Counted from the stretch's first letter, positions 18,800-29,050 are shown. The stretch is DNA of 47,176 nucleotides from Prevotellaceae bacterium (GCA_031269545.1 JAISYZ010000235.1:1-47176), one strand, 5' to 3'. The notes: generated by a model not told the origin, from the letters alone. Made by a program: numbers and translations.

Positions 18800-20242
18800 A
18801 TGAAAAATATAAATAAATACATAAGACTGTTTGCCATTCCTTTTTGTGCAATGGCAATAATTATGGTTTCGTGCAAAGACGACGAAACTTATCCCGAATC
18901 TCCGGATTTAACATACGTAAAAGAAGTATCTATTGTGGTTGGAAGCGTTACAGGAGGCGATACCACAATATATGGTAAAGTAGATGAAATAAACAAAGAA
19001 ATTACTTTTCCCAAATTAGATAAATTGGTAAACCTCTCTAATGTTAAATTTAATGGAGAATTACCTACCGGCGCTTCGTTTGATAAGGAAACATACGATT
19101 TTACCGTAGATACGGCAGGAGGTGCTACTCAATCAAGACAAATAGTTTCAATTGTCAACGGTAAAAGAAAACGCGAATACTATGCAACCATACGGTTAAA
19201 AGTACCTGCATTTGGAGCGGATATTTCTCAAATCAAAAAATATGACTTTTCATCTTATTCTGATTTAAGCGGCGCCAATACCCGCAATCTTGACATGGAT
19301 ACTGTTCATGTTCTTGTTGTTGCACGTATAAGCAACAGTGAAGGTAAACCACATTTGCTAAAAATATCGGATTTGAAAGCAGGATACGTAAATCCTATAA
19401 TGCTTGATCAGACAGGAATTTCTGGAGGTACATTTACTGTCAGTTCTGGACATTTGTCGCATGGACATATTTACGCTGTTAATTTGGCTGGCGCAGCAGG
19501 AGAATTAAAAATCTATCATTGGGAATCGCCAGATGCTGTTCCTACTGTAGTTTTTCAAAAAACGCCAAGCGATTTTGGATTCACAGCCGGTCGCTACGGA
19601 GATGATATGTCGATGGATCTTGATGAAAATGGCAACGGTTTCATCTATCTGGGGAATAACGAAGCAGTACCAACGAGCGCAGGATTTTTGCAAATTCAGG
19701 TTACAGGATTTACTACCCTTGGCGATCCTGTACGCTTTATTGCAAGTGCATCGGGAGGAATGTGGAGAAATTATAATCTCGTTGATAACGCTATCGATGA
19801 ATATCTTCACACTGGTCCTTCGGGTCCAATAGTATTGTCCGGTACAAGCGGATCGCCAATATATCAAATGGCTGACAACGGCAATATCTTTACCAGAGCT
19901 GCCGATGCACACATAGTAACTTACAACGAAAAACGCTATTTGGGATTAACAACGGGAAATCCGGGTGGTACAGGTGAGGAAAATGCTATTTATATTTACG
20001 ATATAACAAAAGGTTCAACAACAAAAGAAGCGCTTGAACTGTTCGATGCCGGAAATAAATCTTACGAATACAAACTTACACTCAGCGGTGGTGGTAATTC
20101 AGGCGTATATTGTGCAAGTTTTGCCTTTGCCAAAGCAGAAAAGGCTTTGTATGTACTTGGTGGTGCGCCTTACGGAGCAGGTTTTGTAGTACTTGAAATT
20201 CCAAAAGCAACCGATATAGATAATTTTTATGATGAAGAATAA
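18800..20242 (+). CDS. Surface lipoprotein of the SusCD cluster (DUF4623-like)
   Basis: I place the start at ATG 18800 because it gives a clean lipoprotein signal (AIIMVSC, Cys26); the upstream in-frame ATG at 18752 overlaps SusD and spoils it. Mature length is about 455 aa. An N-terminal region (VSIVVGSVTGGDTTIYGKVD, residues 40-140) looks like a small beta domain, followed by a propeller-like part from about 150 with the phrases LDQTGISGGTFTVSSGHLSH and ELKIYHWESPDAVP. A related phrase (LTGISGGTHSI...VYTWNDDNSAP) occurs in the 2081-aa amidase of the same cluster. I think it belongs to or near DUF4623. It probably binds ligand at the cell surface beside SusCD. Confidence 0.72.
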   Translation: MKNINKYIRLFAIPFCAMAIIMVSCKDDETYPESPDLTYVKEVSIVVGSVTGGDTTIYGKVDEINKEITFPKLDKLVNLSNVKFNGELPTGASFDKETYDFTVDTAGGATQSRQIVSIVNGKRKREYYATIRLKVPAFGADISQIKKYDFSSYSDLSGANTRNLDMDTVHVLVVARISNSEGKPHLLKISDLKAGYVNPIMLDQTGISGGTFTVSSGHLSHGHIYAVNLAGAAGELKIYHWESPDAVPTVVFQKTPSDFGFTAGRYGDDMSMDLDENGNGFIYLGNNEAVPTSAGFLQIQVTGFTTLGDPVRFIASASGGMWRNYNLVDNAIDEYLHTGPSGPIVLSGTSGSPIYQMADNGNIFTRAADAHIVTYNEKRYLGLTTGNPGGTGEENAIYIYDITKGSTTKEALELFDAGNKSYEYKLTLSGGGNSGVYCASFAFAKAEKALYVLGGAPYGAGFVVLEIPKATDIDNFYDEE

Positions 20243-20258
20243 TTTTATAAATTTAAAT

Positions 20259-20264
20259 AGGAGG
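20259..20264 (+). promoter_or_regulatory. Strong Shine-Dalgarno site (AGGAGG)
   Basis: A perfect AGGAGG lies 8 nt before the ATG of the GHL10 hydrolase. Most genes in this window lack such a site, as is usual in Bacteroidota, so this gene may be translated by a different route or rate from its neighbours. Confidence 0.65.
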
Positions 20265-20272
20265 ATTAAATT

Positions 20273-21733
20273 ATGAAAAATAAAATAAAATATTTAGCAA
20301 TTTTGGCAATAATAATGTTGCCTCTCATGGCTTGCAGCGACGATGATAAATCTGCTGTTGAGCCGCCCGTTGAAGAAGAAAGTATTATGCCCAAAGCCGA
20401 ACTGCGCGGCGTCTGGATGGCTACAACATCAGAAATAGACTGGCCGCATCAGAAATACGATGAAGCCGAACAAAAACAATATTATATTGACTATCTTGAT
20501 AAATTTGCAGAAGCCAATGTAAATGCAATATTTTTTCAGGTGCGTCCCAATGCAGATGCTTTCTACGACTCGCCTTACGAATCGTGGAGCAAATCAATAA
20601 CAGGAACGGCAGGACAAGATCCGGGATATGATGTTTTAAAGTTTCTTATTGACGAAGCACACGCACGTAATATTGAATTTCATGCATGGTTAAATCCCTA
20701 TCGTATTGCGATGAGAGCAAGTAAAGATGTAACATTCTCTGCACTTGACCCCAAGATTGATCCTGCTTTGGTAAAAGATTATGATCGAATACGGATTTAT
20801 AATCCAGCATTGCCCGAAGTACAGGATCGTATTGTCGATATCGTAAAAGACATATTGAACAAATACGACGTTGACGGTATTCACATGGACGATTATTTCT
20901 ATCCCGATCCGGGATATTATGCAAATTTGAACGATACGGCAGAATACAGAATATACGGAAGCGTATATGCAACAGTAGATTCTTTCAGATTTGCAAATGT
21001 TGACAAAGTGATAAAAAGAATACATGAAACGGTTAAGGATGTGAAACCCGGCGCTGTATTTTCCATATCGCCGACATCAAGCATAAGCTATAATAACTCT
21101 CTTTATGCAGACGTTGTCAAATGGTATGAAAACCAGTGGGTTGATATTCTTATTCCGCAAGTATATTCGGCAACAGGAGCGCTTACAAACACTTCATCAT
21201 TTAACAGGCTTGTAAACGATTGGAATCAGTATTACAAAACCAAAGTCGCTTTGATGATAGGACATTATCTTTCGAGAGTTGACGATGGAACAAGCAGTCA
21301 ATTTACTTCGGCGCAGGAAATAGTTGACCAGATTGCAATTGTTCGCAGGCAGTCGGGGACACATGGAAGTTTATTGTTTAGCGCCAAATGCTTTTTTGAC
21401 AACAACGGACATGGAAAGCTCGGAGTAATAGATGCGCTCAAAACAGATGTTTTCCAAAATCCTGCAGTACGTCCATTTGTAGGACGCAAGACAGAAGCAG
21501 AGCCAACGCCGCCGACAAATGTTGTGTTGAATGGAACTGTGCTGACATGGAATGTATCATCGGGATTGACATCTGTCGTTTATCTTGTTTCCGAAGGGCA
21601 AACAAAAGCGAAAATTGCAACAATTACAGCATCAAATACATACGCGATAAGTGAAAAAGGAAAATATTTTGTAACAACAGTCAACAGAGACAACGTTGAA
21701 AGCGAAATATCAAATGAAGTAGCATATAATTAA
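20273..21733 (+). CDS. GHL10/DUF187-family glycoside hydrolase lipoprotein
   Basis: A 486-aa lipoprotein (LPLMACSDDD, Cys21) with a GHL10 (family-10-like, DUF187) TIM barrel at about 40-400. Family phrases visible are AELRGVWMATTSEIDWP (42-58), NAIFFQVRPNADAFYDS (84-100), FHAWLNPYRI and DGIHMDDYFYPDP (201-213, with likely catalytic acids), then SISPTSS and WVDILIPQVY. A C-terminal Fn3-like domain follows (PTPPTNVVLNGTVLTWNVSS). E. coli DigH (YddW), a member of this family, cleaves peptidoglycan glycan strands stripped of peptides. With an amidase in the same cluster, a peptidoglycan role here is a reasonable inference. Confidence 0.88.
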   Translation: MKNKIKYLAILAIIMLPLMACSDDDKSAVEPPVEEESIMPKAELRGVWMATTSEIDWPHQKYDEAEQKQYYIDYLDKFAEANVNAIFFQVRPNADAFYDSPYESWSKSITGTAGQDPGYDVLKFLIDEAHARNIEFHAWLNPYRIAMRASKDVTFSALDPKIDPALVKDYDRIRIYNPALPEVQDRIVDIVKDILNKYDVDGIHMDDYFYPDPGYYANLNDTAEYRIYGSVYATVDSFRFANVDKVIKRIHETVKDVKPGAVFSISPTSSISYNNSLYADVVKWYENQWVDILIPQVYSATGALTNTSSFNRLVNDWNQYYKTKVALMIGHYLSRVDDGTSSQFTSAQEIVDQIAIVRRQSGTHGSLLFSAKCFFDNNGHGKLGVIDALKTDVFQNPAVRPFVGRKTEAEPTPPTNVVLNGTVLTWNVSSGLTSVVYLVSEGQTKAKIATITASNTYAISEKGKYFVTTVNRDNVESEISNEVAYN

Positions 21734-21895
21734 TAAAATATAGGAATTGGTAATCAAGCAGAAATTTCGAATATTTAATTCTTTGATTATCACAATAATA
21801 TTCTCAGTGTTTCTATGCATGTTACTAATTCCTTTTATATTAATTCTATAATTTTGCATACACAAATTTTAACATCACAAAAAAAATATTATCAA

Positions 21896-22798
21896 ATGAA
21901 GAAACTATTATTATTAATTTTGTTGGTTGGACAATCTGTTTTCGCACAGCAGATTGAGATTAAATCAACCGAATTGGTTAAAGCGACAGAACCGGGTGGT
22001 TTTTACTTTGCCCAGTTCAGTCCCAAGGGAACATATTTGCTTGCTTCATCTGCAAATTATGCAGGATTAACGCAAATTATGTTGGAAACACAGGAAGTGA
22101 AAATTTTGACGCAAGAACCGGGCGCCGGTTATGATGTCAAAATAAGTGCGGATGAATCGACAGTTTTGTTTAAAAAAACAGAATTTATAAAAAATTTGCG
22201 TTACACTTCGTTGTATCAATACTCGTTTACCGACAATAAAACGGTAAAAGTTGAAAACGCAGTTCGCGAAAAACTGACTCCTGTCTTTGCGCAAAACAAA
22301 CCCGCTTTTGTAAAAGGTAAAAGTTTGGTAAAATCCGGAGTTACTGACTCCGAAATAATGCCGTTTATCAATATCGAAAATAAACAAATGGCATTATACA
22401 AAGGAAATACTAAAAAAATTCTTACGCCAAACGGCGAAAACGAAAGTTATTTTTGGGCAAGCATATCGCCCGATGGCAAACACATTGTTTATGCCGTCGC
22501 AGCCAAAGGTACTTTCGTTTGCAACATTGATGGCTCAAATCCTCTATCGCTGGGAAAACTGAACGCTCCCGTGTGGTTAAACAATCAATGGATTGTTGGC
22601 ATGGACGATAAAGACGATGGCGAAAAACTTTTATCATCATCGATAATTGCATCTTCAATTGATGGCAAACTGCGTCAAACATTGTCCACTCCTTCGATAA
22701 AGATTGCGTTGTATCCTGCGGCTTCGCCCGATGGTAAAAAAATTGTATTTAATACCGGAAACGGTGAAATTTATTTAATGAATATCACCATAAAATGA
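21896..22798 (+). CDS. Secreted TolB-like (PD40) beta-propeller protein
   Basis: The ATG at 21896 gives a clean signal peptide (MKKLLLLILLVGQSVFAQ); the longer frame from 21815 adds an unlikely leader. The mature protein of about 282 aa has PD40-type blades: FAQFSPKGTYLLASS, VKISADESTVLFKKT, SISPDGKHIVYAVAAKG and ASPDGKKIVFNTGNGEIYL. It is short for a full six-blade TolB. Its stop codon overlaps the amidase start (ATGA at 22795-22798), so the two are translationally coupled. Probable periplasmic or surface binding role next to the amidase; partner unknown. Confidence 0.82.
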   Translation: MKKLLLLILLVGQSVFAQQIEIKSTELVKATEPGGFYFAQFSPKGTYLLASSANYAGLTQIMLETQEVKILTQEPGAGYDVKISADESTVLFKKTEFIKNLRYTSLYQYSFTDNKTVKVENAVREKLTPVFAQNKPAFVKGKSLVKSGVTDSEIMPFINIENKQMALYKGNTKKILTPNGENESYFWASISPDGKHIVYAVAAKGTFVCNIDGSNPLSLGKLNAPVWLNNQWIVGMDDKDDGEKLLSSSIIASSIDGKLRQTLSTPSIKIALYPAASPDGKKIVFNTGNGEIYLMNITIK

Positions 22799-25700
22799 CA
22801 AATTCTATGAAAAAGATTATATTATTATTTTTACTTGCATTTTTTGCAGGTACAGTCATCGCACAAACCGATTTAACAGGTATAAAAATATACATAAACC
22901 CCGGACACGGAGGCTATGATAGCGACGACCGCAATGTACTTACAATTCCGTTTGAATACGGCGATACCTTGGGTTTTTATGAATCAAAATCCAATTTAAT
23001 GAAAGGTCTTTATCTGCGCGATTTATTATTAGCCCAAAATGCTACTATTATGATGTCGCGAACGCTCAACAGAACGCAGGACGACAGAACATTATCTACT
23101 ATTGTTGCCGAAGCCAACGCTTTTGAACCGGATGGATTTTTATCAATACACAGTAATGCAAACGGTTCGGCAGACAACAGTACAAATTACCTGTTGTTTT
23201 TATATTCGGGTACGGATGCTGCATCTATTACTCCCGGCACCAAAGAGTATGCTACGGCTTGCTGGCCCTTTATGCTTGACAATCAACTGACATCTTGGAG
23301 TTCTACAACGGTGCGGATAAGAGGAGATTGCGATTTTTATGGCTCATCATGTCCATATTTGGGAGTTTTAAAAAATTTGATTTACAAAGCCTTTCTTTCC
23401 GAAGGTTCGTTTCACGATTATAAACCCGAAACTCACAGGCTTTTAAATCGGGATTACTGTAATCTTGAAGGATACAGATTTTGTCAATTTTTTCACAGTT
23501 ATTTTAACGCCGACATGCCAAACACAGGAACTATAGGAGGTTGGGTAAAAAGCGAAAATGAAAAAATGACACATGGACGTTACAAATTCCGTGCAGGAAG
23601 CCCCGACCAGTGGAAACCGCTGAACAGCGCAAAAGTGATGCTGTTTGATGCAACAGGAACCAATGAATTGCAATCGTATATAACAGATACATTATATAAC
23701 GGAATTTTTGCTTTTTACAACTTAACACCCGGTAACTATAAACTGAAATTTGAAGCCACCGATTACAAAACCGACACTGTTGTTGACGTTACGGTGGAAG
23801 CGGGAAAAATAGCTTATGCAAAAGTTCAACTGTTCAACGAAAACGTACCCGTACCGCACGACTATGCAGTTGATTATCCAAATCCGACGCAGCCGGGAGG
23901 AGTTGTTGCGCTCGACAATTACAATTTCACCGAAGTAAACAATCAACAACCCGCATGGTTGACAGATGCAACAAATATCAAAAGAGCCATATATCGCAAC
24001 GACAAAATTTATGTGCTTACAACAGAGCCGAAAATATATGTGTACAATGCTGCAACTTACTCTCTTATAAAAGAACTTGATTTAACAGGAATTTCGGGAG
24101 GAACACATTCAATTATCAGCGATATTGCATTTACGGCAGACAATTATTTGCTTGCCTGCAATAAGGAAGATATTGCATTATCCGAAACCAACGGACGTTA
24201 TTTTAAAGTTTATACATGGAATGATGACAATTCTGCTCCGTCCTTGCTTTTTGAAACTCAGAGTCAGGGAAACTGGACAACAGGAACAGTAGGTGAAACA
24301 TTTGCCGCAAGCGGACCGCGATGGAATGTGCGAATCTACACAACATCCGTTACATCAGGAACATCAAAACAAATTCGCATACTGGGATTGGAATATTGCG
24401 ATACCATACCGGGAGCAATTGTTTATGTGCGCAGGCAGGATGGAGCGAACTATACGGAAGCATTATGGGGACAGCATCCCGTATTTACAATTTCACCTTC
24501 GGGTGACCGCGACCATATTTATCTTGACAGCGAAATACTGTTGCCTCACGAATATCAATTCGACTGGAGTCTTGCAGATGCAACTCCATTGACTCTGAAA
24601 GCCACATTTGCAGAAAAATCAGGATATACAATTGATGCTGTTGCTCGCGGAAGCGCATATTTCCGTCATGCTCAACACGTATTTTGGGCTGCTCCTGTTT
24701 GCGAATCTTCGGCAGCGCAGGTAGGAGTGGTTTTATTTGATGTTACGGATGGATTGAATCAAGCAGTTAAGGTATCAGAAAAGTACCCAGGCACAGGATT
24801 GGGCGCAACGCCTGCACAATATATGATGGCAGGAGCAAAGGTCGATAATTATGATATTGAACTTTTGATTATGGCAAAAAATCAGGGAATTGCCCGATAC
24901 AGAACATCTCCAACTCCTGTACGTGCAAATATTTATGCATCCGAACTTGCATACAACGGAAACAATAATTTCCAGTTCACCTTGAACGAAGATGCCGAAG
25001 CAGTTACCATAAATGTTTACGACGAAAACTTTATTAAAGTTGCTTCGTATGAAGCAGGAGCCTTATCCAAAGGCGTAAATATTGTTGATTTTGATTTTTC
25101 TGCAGCTTTGCCAAGTGGAGATTATACATGGGAAGTTATTGCAAAAGCAGGCTCAATTGACAGACCATCGTTAATATCCGACAATTCGCAGCCATTCCAG
25201 TTTTATTCGCCGCGCGGCGTAACCATCGACAACAGTTTCGACAGTCCTTTCTTTGGACGAATATATGTATCCGAATCTTACGGTGGTCTTGTTGCTGGCG
25301 GACGAACAACACAACAGGGCATTTACATACTTAATGCAGCTTTTGCCGATACAACAAATCAACAAAATACAAGTTATACAGGCGGTGTAGCATGGCAAAC
25401 AGCAAGCGCTTCGGATTACCAATATGGACCTTTGCGCTCGCATGTGGCTAATGATGGTAAGCTATATATATCCGATTCTCATTTTGGCAATTCTGGCGTT
25501 TATGTGCTCGATCCTGCAAATCCTTCAGCGGCATTTACTTCCGTATTCGATGGAACGCGAAATACTTTAAACGGCGAAGTATCTAATGGAGGCACAGTAA
25601 TAAACAATCCGATTCAAAGTTGTTATGTATTAGGTGAAGGAACATCTACTCAGTTATTTACATTAAACAGAATACCAAGTACAGTGTCAGCAACAATAAA

Positions 25701-28700
25701 CCGTTATGATATTGGCAATTCAAGCACGCCTTGGACGACTGCGCCAAGCAAAATAATAAGTCTTGGAACATATTTCCAAAATGGATACGGAACTATAGAA
25801 TATGACGGAAACGGAGGCTGGTTTGCATCTCAATACAGAGTAGATGGTAATTCAGGCGCTGCCGTACCGCCGCTGATACATGTAAATGCTTCGGATTCTA
25901 TTGATTATAACAGCGCTAACGATATGGAAATTTTTGATGATGGACTTACTGAATACAAAATATTAGGCTCAAACAGAGGAGGAATGGCGGTTAGCCGCGA
26001 TGGAAAATTATTGGCTATTGCTACAAAAGTAGGAATTGTAAGAGTTTTTGAAATTAATTATGTATCGTATGGAGTTTCTCATTTGATTCTCAAATACGAA
26101 CTTGCAACAGGAACAACTGCACAAACTCATGATGCTGCATTTGATGCCGCAGGAAATCTTTATATAGTAGATAATATTACAGAACGGCTGAAAGTATTTA
26201 CATTACCCAAAGCCGATAACAGTTTCACTACTCCGGCGCCAATAAGTGCAAAATTAACAGTAACAAGCATACCAGTCGACGAGGCAAATATTTATGCATC
26301 CGAGTTGGACGCTTCTACTGTTGATTCTGTTGAATATACGTTTAAATATACCTTGAATGCAAAAGCATCATCGCTCGTTATTCACATATTGGATAACAGC
26401 GATAATGTAGTAAAGGATATTCCTGTTACGGCTGCTGCCAATCGTACATTGGGAGTACACCAGTTTACAACCAGCGTTACAGGTTTGGCTCAGGGAACTT
26501 ATAAATGGTCAATAACAGCAACAGGAGCGTACAGATCAAACAGCGCTACCGAACCTACAAAAGTGTCGAACGATGACCCGCAATTTAAATATTCAGATAC
26601 GCGTAGCATTGCTGTTGACAATACATTTGATAGCCCATTTTTCGGACGTGTGTATATTAGCGATGCACGAGGCACAAGTTCAACGGCAGGTGGCGCAGGC
26701 GAAGGTATTTTCATTCTTAATTCGGCTTTATCAGATACAACAAATCAAAATGGCATCGGTTACAAAGGCGGCGTATCGTGGTTTACTACGAGCAGTCCGT
26801 TCCGTGCAAGCGTTGCGCCCGATGGAAAAGTGTATATAACCGACTGGAGCGATGCTCATTCAGGTATTTGGACGATGGATCCTGCAAATCCTTCGGCAGC
26901 ATTCAGCCAAGTATTCGGAGGAACTCATGTTGCAGGCGGTTTATATCAGTCAGGTGGCGTAAATATTCATGGTTCTATCCCGCATTGTTGGATAATAGAT
27001 ACAGGAGTTAATACCAAACTGTTCACTTTTGACGAAGATTATGTTGATGCAGCAGTAACAAATACAGGCAGTCTTTTGCAATATAATATAGGTAATTTAA
27101 CAACGCCTTGGGAACAAGCTCCAAGTGCTGTCATTTACAATGATGGATTATATGGAGACTTACAGCAAAATATGAATTCATGTATTGTTCCCGATGGACA
27201 CGGTGGTTGGTGGATTTCACAAAACAGAAGTGCCAATGCTGCAGCAATACCATCTCTGATTAATCTTACCGAACAGGGCGTTTTAACTAATTTCGGCTCA
27301 TATTCCGATATTCCTAATTCTGCTCAGGCGGGACTGGCTGTAAGTTCAGATGGTGCAGTGATTGCCGTAGGCTGCACAACCGCAATAAGAATATTTGATG
27401 TTATTTTTGATGTAAACAATGTTCCTTCATTAACATTAAAATATACGGTTTCATCAACATTAGGTACACTTACTCACGGTTTGGCTTTCGACCATGTAAA
27501 TAATCTGTATGTTGCAGCAACCGCAAACACTACAACGCAGGCAACTCGTGTAGGAGTTTGGGCTTTGCCGAAAACCGACAACAGTTTTACTACTCCTGCA
27601 CCATCGAAATCGGTTGTAATAATTGCATCAGCAGCAGTTAAACCTTTGGTCGAAAGCGCTGTTCCTGCAAATGCTACAACAGATGTTCCTGTCAATTTGA
27701 ACAGCATATCCGTAACGTTCAATCAGGAAATGAATACAGGCGCAGCAGGAACGGTTGAAATTATAAATACGCAAACAGGTGTAGCAGTCGGCTCTGTTTC
27801 TTCTCCGCAATGGAGCGGCGACAGCAAAACTGTAACATTAAGTTATTCGGGACCGCTTGACAATCTTACAAACTATACAATAAAAATATCGGGCTTCAAA
27901 AACAGTTCGAATGTACAGATGGACGAAGATACCGGCAACAGTTTTACAACAGCGGCGCGACCTGTGGTTATCAACACTATACCTGCAAACGGAGCAAATA
28001 ATGTTTCTGTAAATCTTAATAATGTATCAATAGTATTCAGCAAAGAAATGAATTCATTAGTAACAGGCGCTACCGAAATTAAATTCGGAGCAAGCGCTGT
28101 TGGATCTCTTGTTTCGCCATACTGGGCGTCTAATGACAAAGAAATTATTTTTACTTTCACAGGTACGCTGGATTACAATACAAATTACACATTGAACATC
28201 AGCGGATTTACCGATAACGCGGGATCCGTAATGAACGATACTGTCATTAACTTCACAACCGAACAAAAACCTGTTCAAAAGGTAACTTTGTTTATAAATA
28301 AAGATTTGGATATTTGGGCAAATCATGCTAAAACATTTACTTTAAGACAGAGCGGACAGGTAAAATTCGCAGGAGTGGATAATTTTGATGGAAGCGTAAC
28401 GTTTGAAGATGTAGAAGATGGTTTATATCGTTTATACGATGGCGAAAATGACATCAAAGATCAGGTTATTTACGGAACAACAGGTTTTGGAATGTCGTAT
28501 TTCACAATAGTGTTTGGCTTGCAAAACAGCGGAAAAGCAACAGGTTCGACAATCGAAGCAACTTACGATGGAAATGCTGTTGTAAGCGGCGATGTTGTAG
28601 TTGGAGGCAAAAAACTGATATTGCTTGCAAAAGGCAATGGAGCAAGCGCATATACATACACGTGGCGCGGAACATGGAAAGGAAATACAGCAATCAACGT

Positions 28701-29040
28701 TAGCGGCGACATGCTTGTGAACGATGAACTTGATAATCTCGTGGACGTTCACTGTACAATAACAGGCTTGAGCGATGAACCCGTTTTGCCTCGAGTTGTT
28801 ACACCAAACGGAGACGGCGAAAACGATTTCTTCTATATACACGGATTGGAAATATATCCGCAAAACGAATTGAGAATTTTCAATCGTGCAGGTACTGAAA
28901 TATTCAGAGCTAAAAACTATAAAAATAATACATGGAGCGGCAACAATTTGCCCGACGATGTTTATTTCTTCAGCATTAGCCTGATAGATGCAAACGGAGC
29001 AATTACAACAAAAACAGGATATGTACATTTGAAAAAATAA
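22795..29040 (+). CDS. Giant T9SS-exported N-acetylmuramoyl-L-alanine amidase, 2081 aa
   Basis: Signal peptide at 1-24 (ATG 22807 is an alternative start). Residues 30-235 are an Amidase_3 zinc amidase with likely ligands His38 (NPGHGGYD), Glu63 (FYESKSNL) and His119 (FLSIHSNAN) and likely catalytic Glu203 (FLSEGSFHDY). It would cut between MurNAc and L-Ala of peptidoglycan. Then come a small CnaB-like domain (about 245-345), a propeller-like region (about 360-700) related to the cluster's lipoprotein, two tandem 453-residue modules (from 712 and 1165), two Big_5-like Ig domains (about 1616-1820) and a type B T9SS domain (1999-2081; RVVTPNGDGENDFFYI). The PorP/SprF gene lies immediately downstream. 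Amidase_3 proteins are usually much shorter and periplasmic, so surface export is unusual. Confidence 0.88.
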   Translation: MTNSMKKIILLFLLAFFAGTVIAQTDLTGIKIYINPGHGGYDSDDRNVLTIPFEYGDTLGFYESKSNLMKGLYLRDLLLAQNATIMMSRTLNRTQDDRTLSTIVAEANAFEPDGFLSIHSNANGSADNSTNYLLFLYSGTDAASITPGTKEYATACWPFMLDNQLTSWSSTTVRIRGDCDFYGSSCPYLGVLKNLIYKAFLSEGSFHDYKPETHRLLNRDYCNLEGYRFCQFFHSYFNADMPNTGTIGGWVKSENEKMTHGRYKFRAGSPDQWKPLNSAKVMLFDATGTNELQSYITDTLYNGIFAFYNLTPGNYKLKFEATDYKTDTVVDVTVEAGKIAYAKVQLFNENVPVPHDYAVDYPNPTQPGGVVALDNYNFTEVNNQQPAWLTDATNIKRAIYRNDKIYVLTTEPKIYVYNAATYSLIKELDLTGISGGTHSIISDIAFTADNYLLACNKEDIALSETNGRYFKVYTWNDDNSAPSLLFETQSQGNWTTGTVGETFAASGPRWNVRIYTTSVTSGTSKQIRILGLEYCDTIPGAIVYVRRQDGANYTEALWGQHPVFTISPSGDRDHIYLDSEILLPHEYQFDWSLADATPLTLKATFAEKSGYTIDAVARGSAYFRHAQHVFWAAPVCESSAAQVGVVLFDVTDGLNQAVKVSEKYPGTGLGATPAQYMMAGAKVDNYDIELLIMAKNQGIARYRTSPTPVRANIYASELAYNGNNNFQFTLNEDAEAVTINVYDENFIKVASYEAGALSKGVNIVDFDFSAALPSGDYTWEVIAKAGSIDRPSLISDNSQPFQFYSPRGVTIDNSFDSPFFGRIYVSESYGGLVAGGRTTQQGIYILNAAFADTTNQQNTSYTGGVAWQTASASDYQYGPLRSHVANDGKLYISDSHFGNSGVYVLDPANPSAAFTSVFDGTRNTLNGEVSNGGTVINNPIQSCYVLGEGTSTQLFTLNRIPSTVSATINRYDIGNSSTPWTTAPSKIISLGTYFQNGYGTIEYDGNGGWFASQYRVDGNSGAAVPPLIHVNASDSIDYNSANDMEIFDDGLTEYKILGSNRGGMAVSRDGKLLAIATKVGIVRVFEINYVSYGVSHLILKYELATGTTAQTHDAAFDAAGNLYIVDNITERLKVFTLPKADNSFTTPAPISAKLTVTSIPVDEANIYASELDASTVDSVEYTFKYTLNAKASSLVIHILDNSDNVVKDIPVTAAANRTLGVHQFTTSVTGLAQGTYKWSITATGAYRSNSATEPTKVSNDDPQFKYSDTRSIAVDNTFDSPFFGRVYISDARGTSSTAGGAGEGIFILNSALSDTTNQNGIGYKGGVSWFTTSSPFRASVAPDGKVYITDWSDAHSGIWTMDPANPSAAFSQVFGGTHVAGGLYQSGGVNIHGSIPHCWIIDTGVNTKLFTFDEDYVDAAVTNTGSLLQYNIGNLTTPWEQAPSAVIYNDGLYGDLQQNMNSCIVPDGHGGWWISQNRSANAAAIPSLINLTEQGVLTNFGSYSDIPNSAQAGLAVSSDGAVIAVGCTTAIRIFDVIFDVNNVPSLTLKYTVSSTLGTLTHGLAFDHVNNLYVAATANTTTQATRVGVWALPKTDNSFTTPAPSKSVVIIASAAVKPLVESAVPANATTDVPVNLNSISVTFNQEMNTGAAGTVEIINTQTGVAVGSVSSPQWSGDSKTVTLSYSGPLDNLTNYTIKISGFKNSSNVQMDEDTGNSFTTAARPVVINTIPANGANNVSVNLNNVSIVFSKEMNSLVTGATEIKFGASAVGSLVSPYWASNDKEIIFTFTGTLDYNTNYTLNISGFTDNAGSVMNDTVINFTTEQKPVQKVTLFINKDLDIWANHAKTFTLRQSGQVKFAGVDNFDGSVTFEDVEDGLYRLYDGENDIKDQVIYGTTGFGMSYFTIVFGLQNSGKATGSTIEATYDGNAVVSGDVVVGGKKLILLAKGNGASAYTYTWRGTWKGNTAINVSGDMLVNDELDNLVDVHCTITGLSDEPVLPRVVTPNGDGENDFFYIHGLEIYPQNELRIFNRAGTEIFRAKNYKNNTWSGNNLPDDVYFFSISLIDANGAITTKTGYVHLKK
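24928..26241 (+). repeat. Internal module A of the amidase
   Basis: It starts at NIYASEL, contains DNSFDSPFFGRIYVSE, GIYILNAAFADTTNQQN and LDPANPSAAF, and ends at DNSFTTPAP. The same order of phrases recurs 1359 bp (453 codons) later. The unit appears to be a FlgD-like Ig domain followed by a propeller. Confidence 0.85.
26287..27602 (+). repeat. Internal module B of the amidase
   Basis: It repeats module A with clear divergence: NIYASEL, DNTFDSPFFGRVYISD, GIFILNSALSDTTNQNG, MDPANPSAAF and DNSFTTPAP in the same order. The spacing implies an old tandem duplication. Confidence 0.85.
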
Positions 29041-29050
29041 ATGAAACGAC

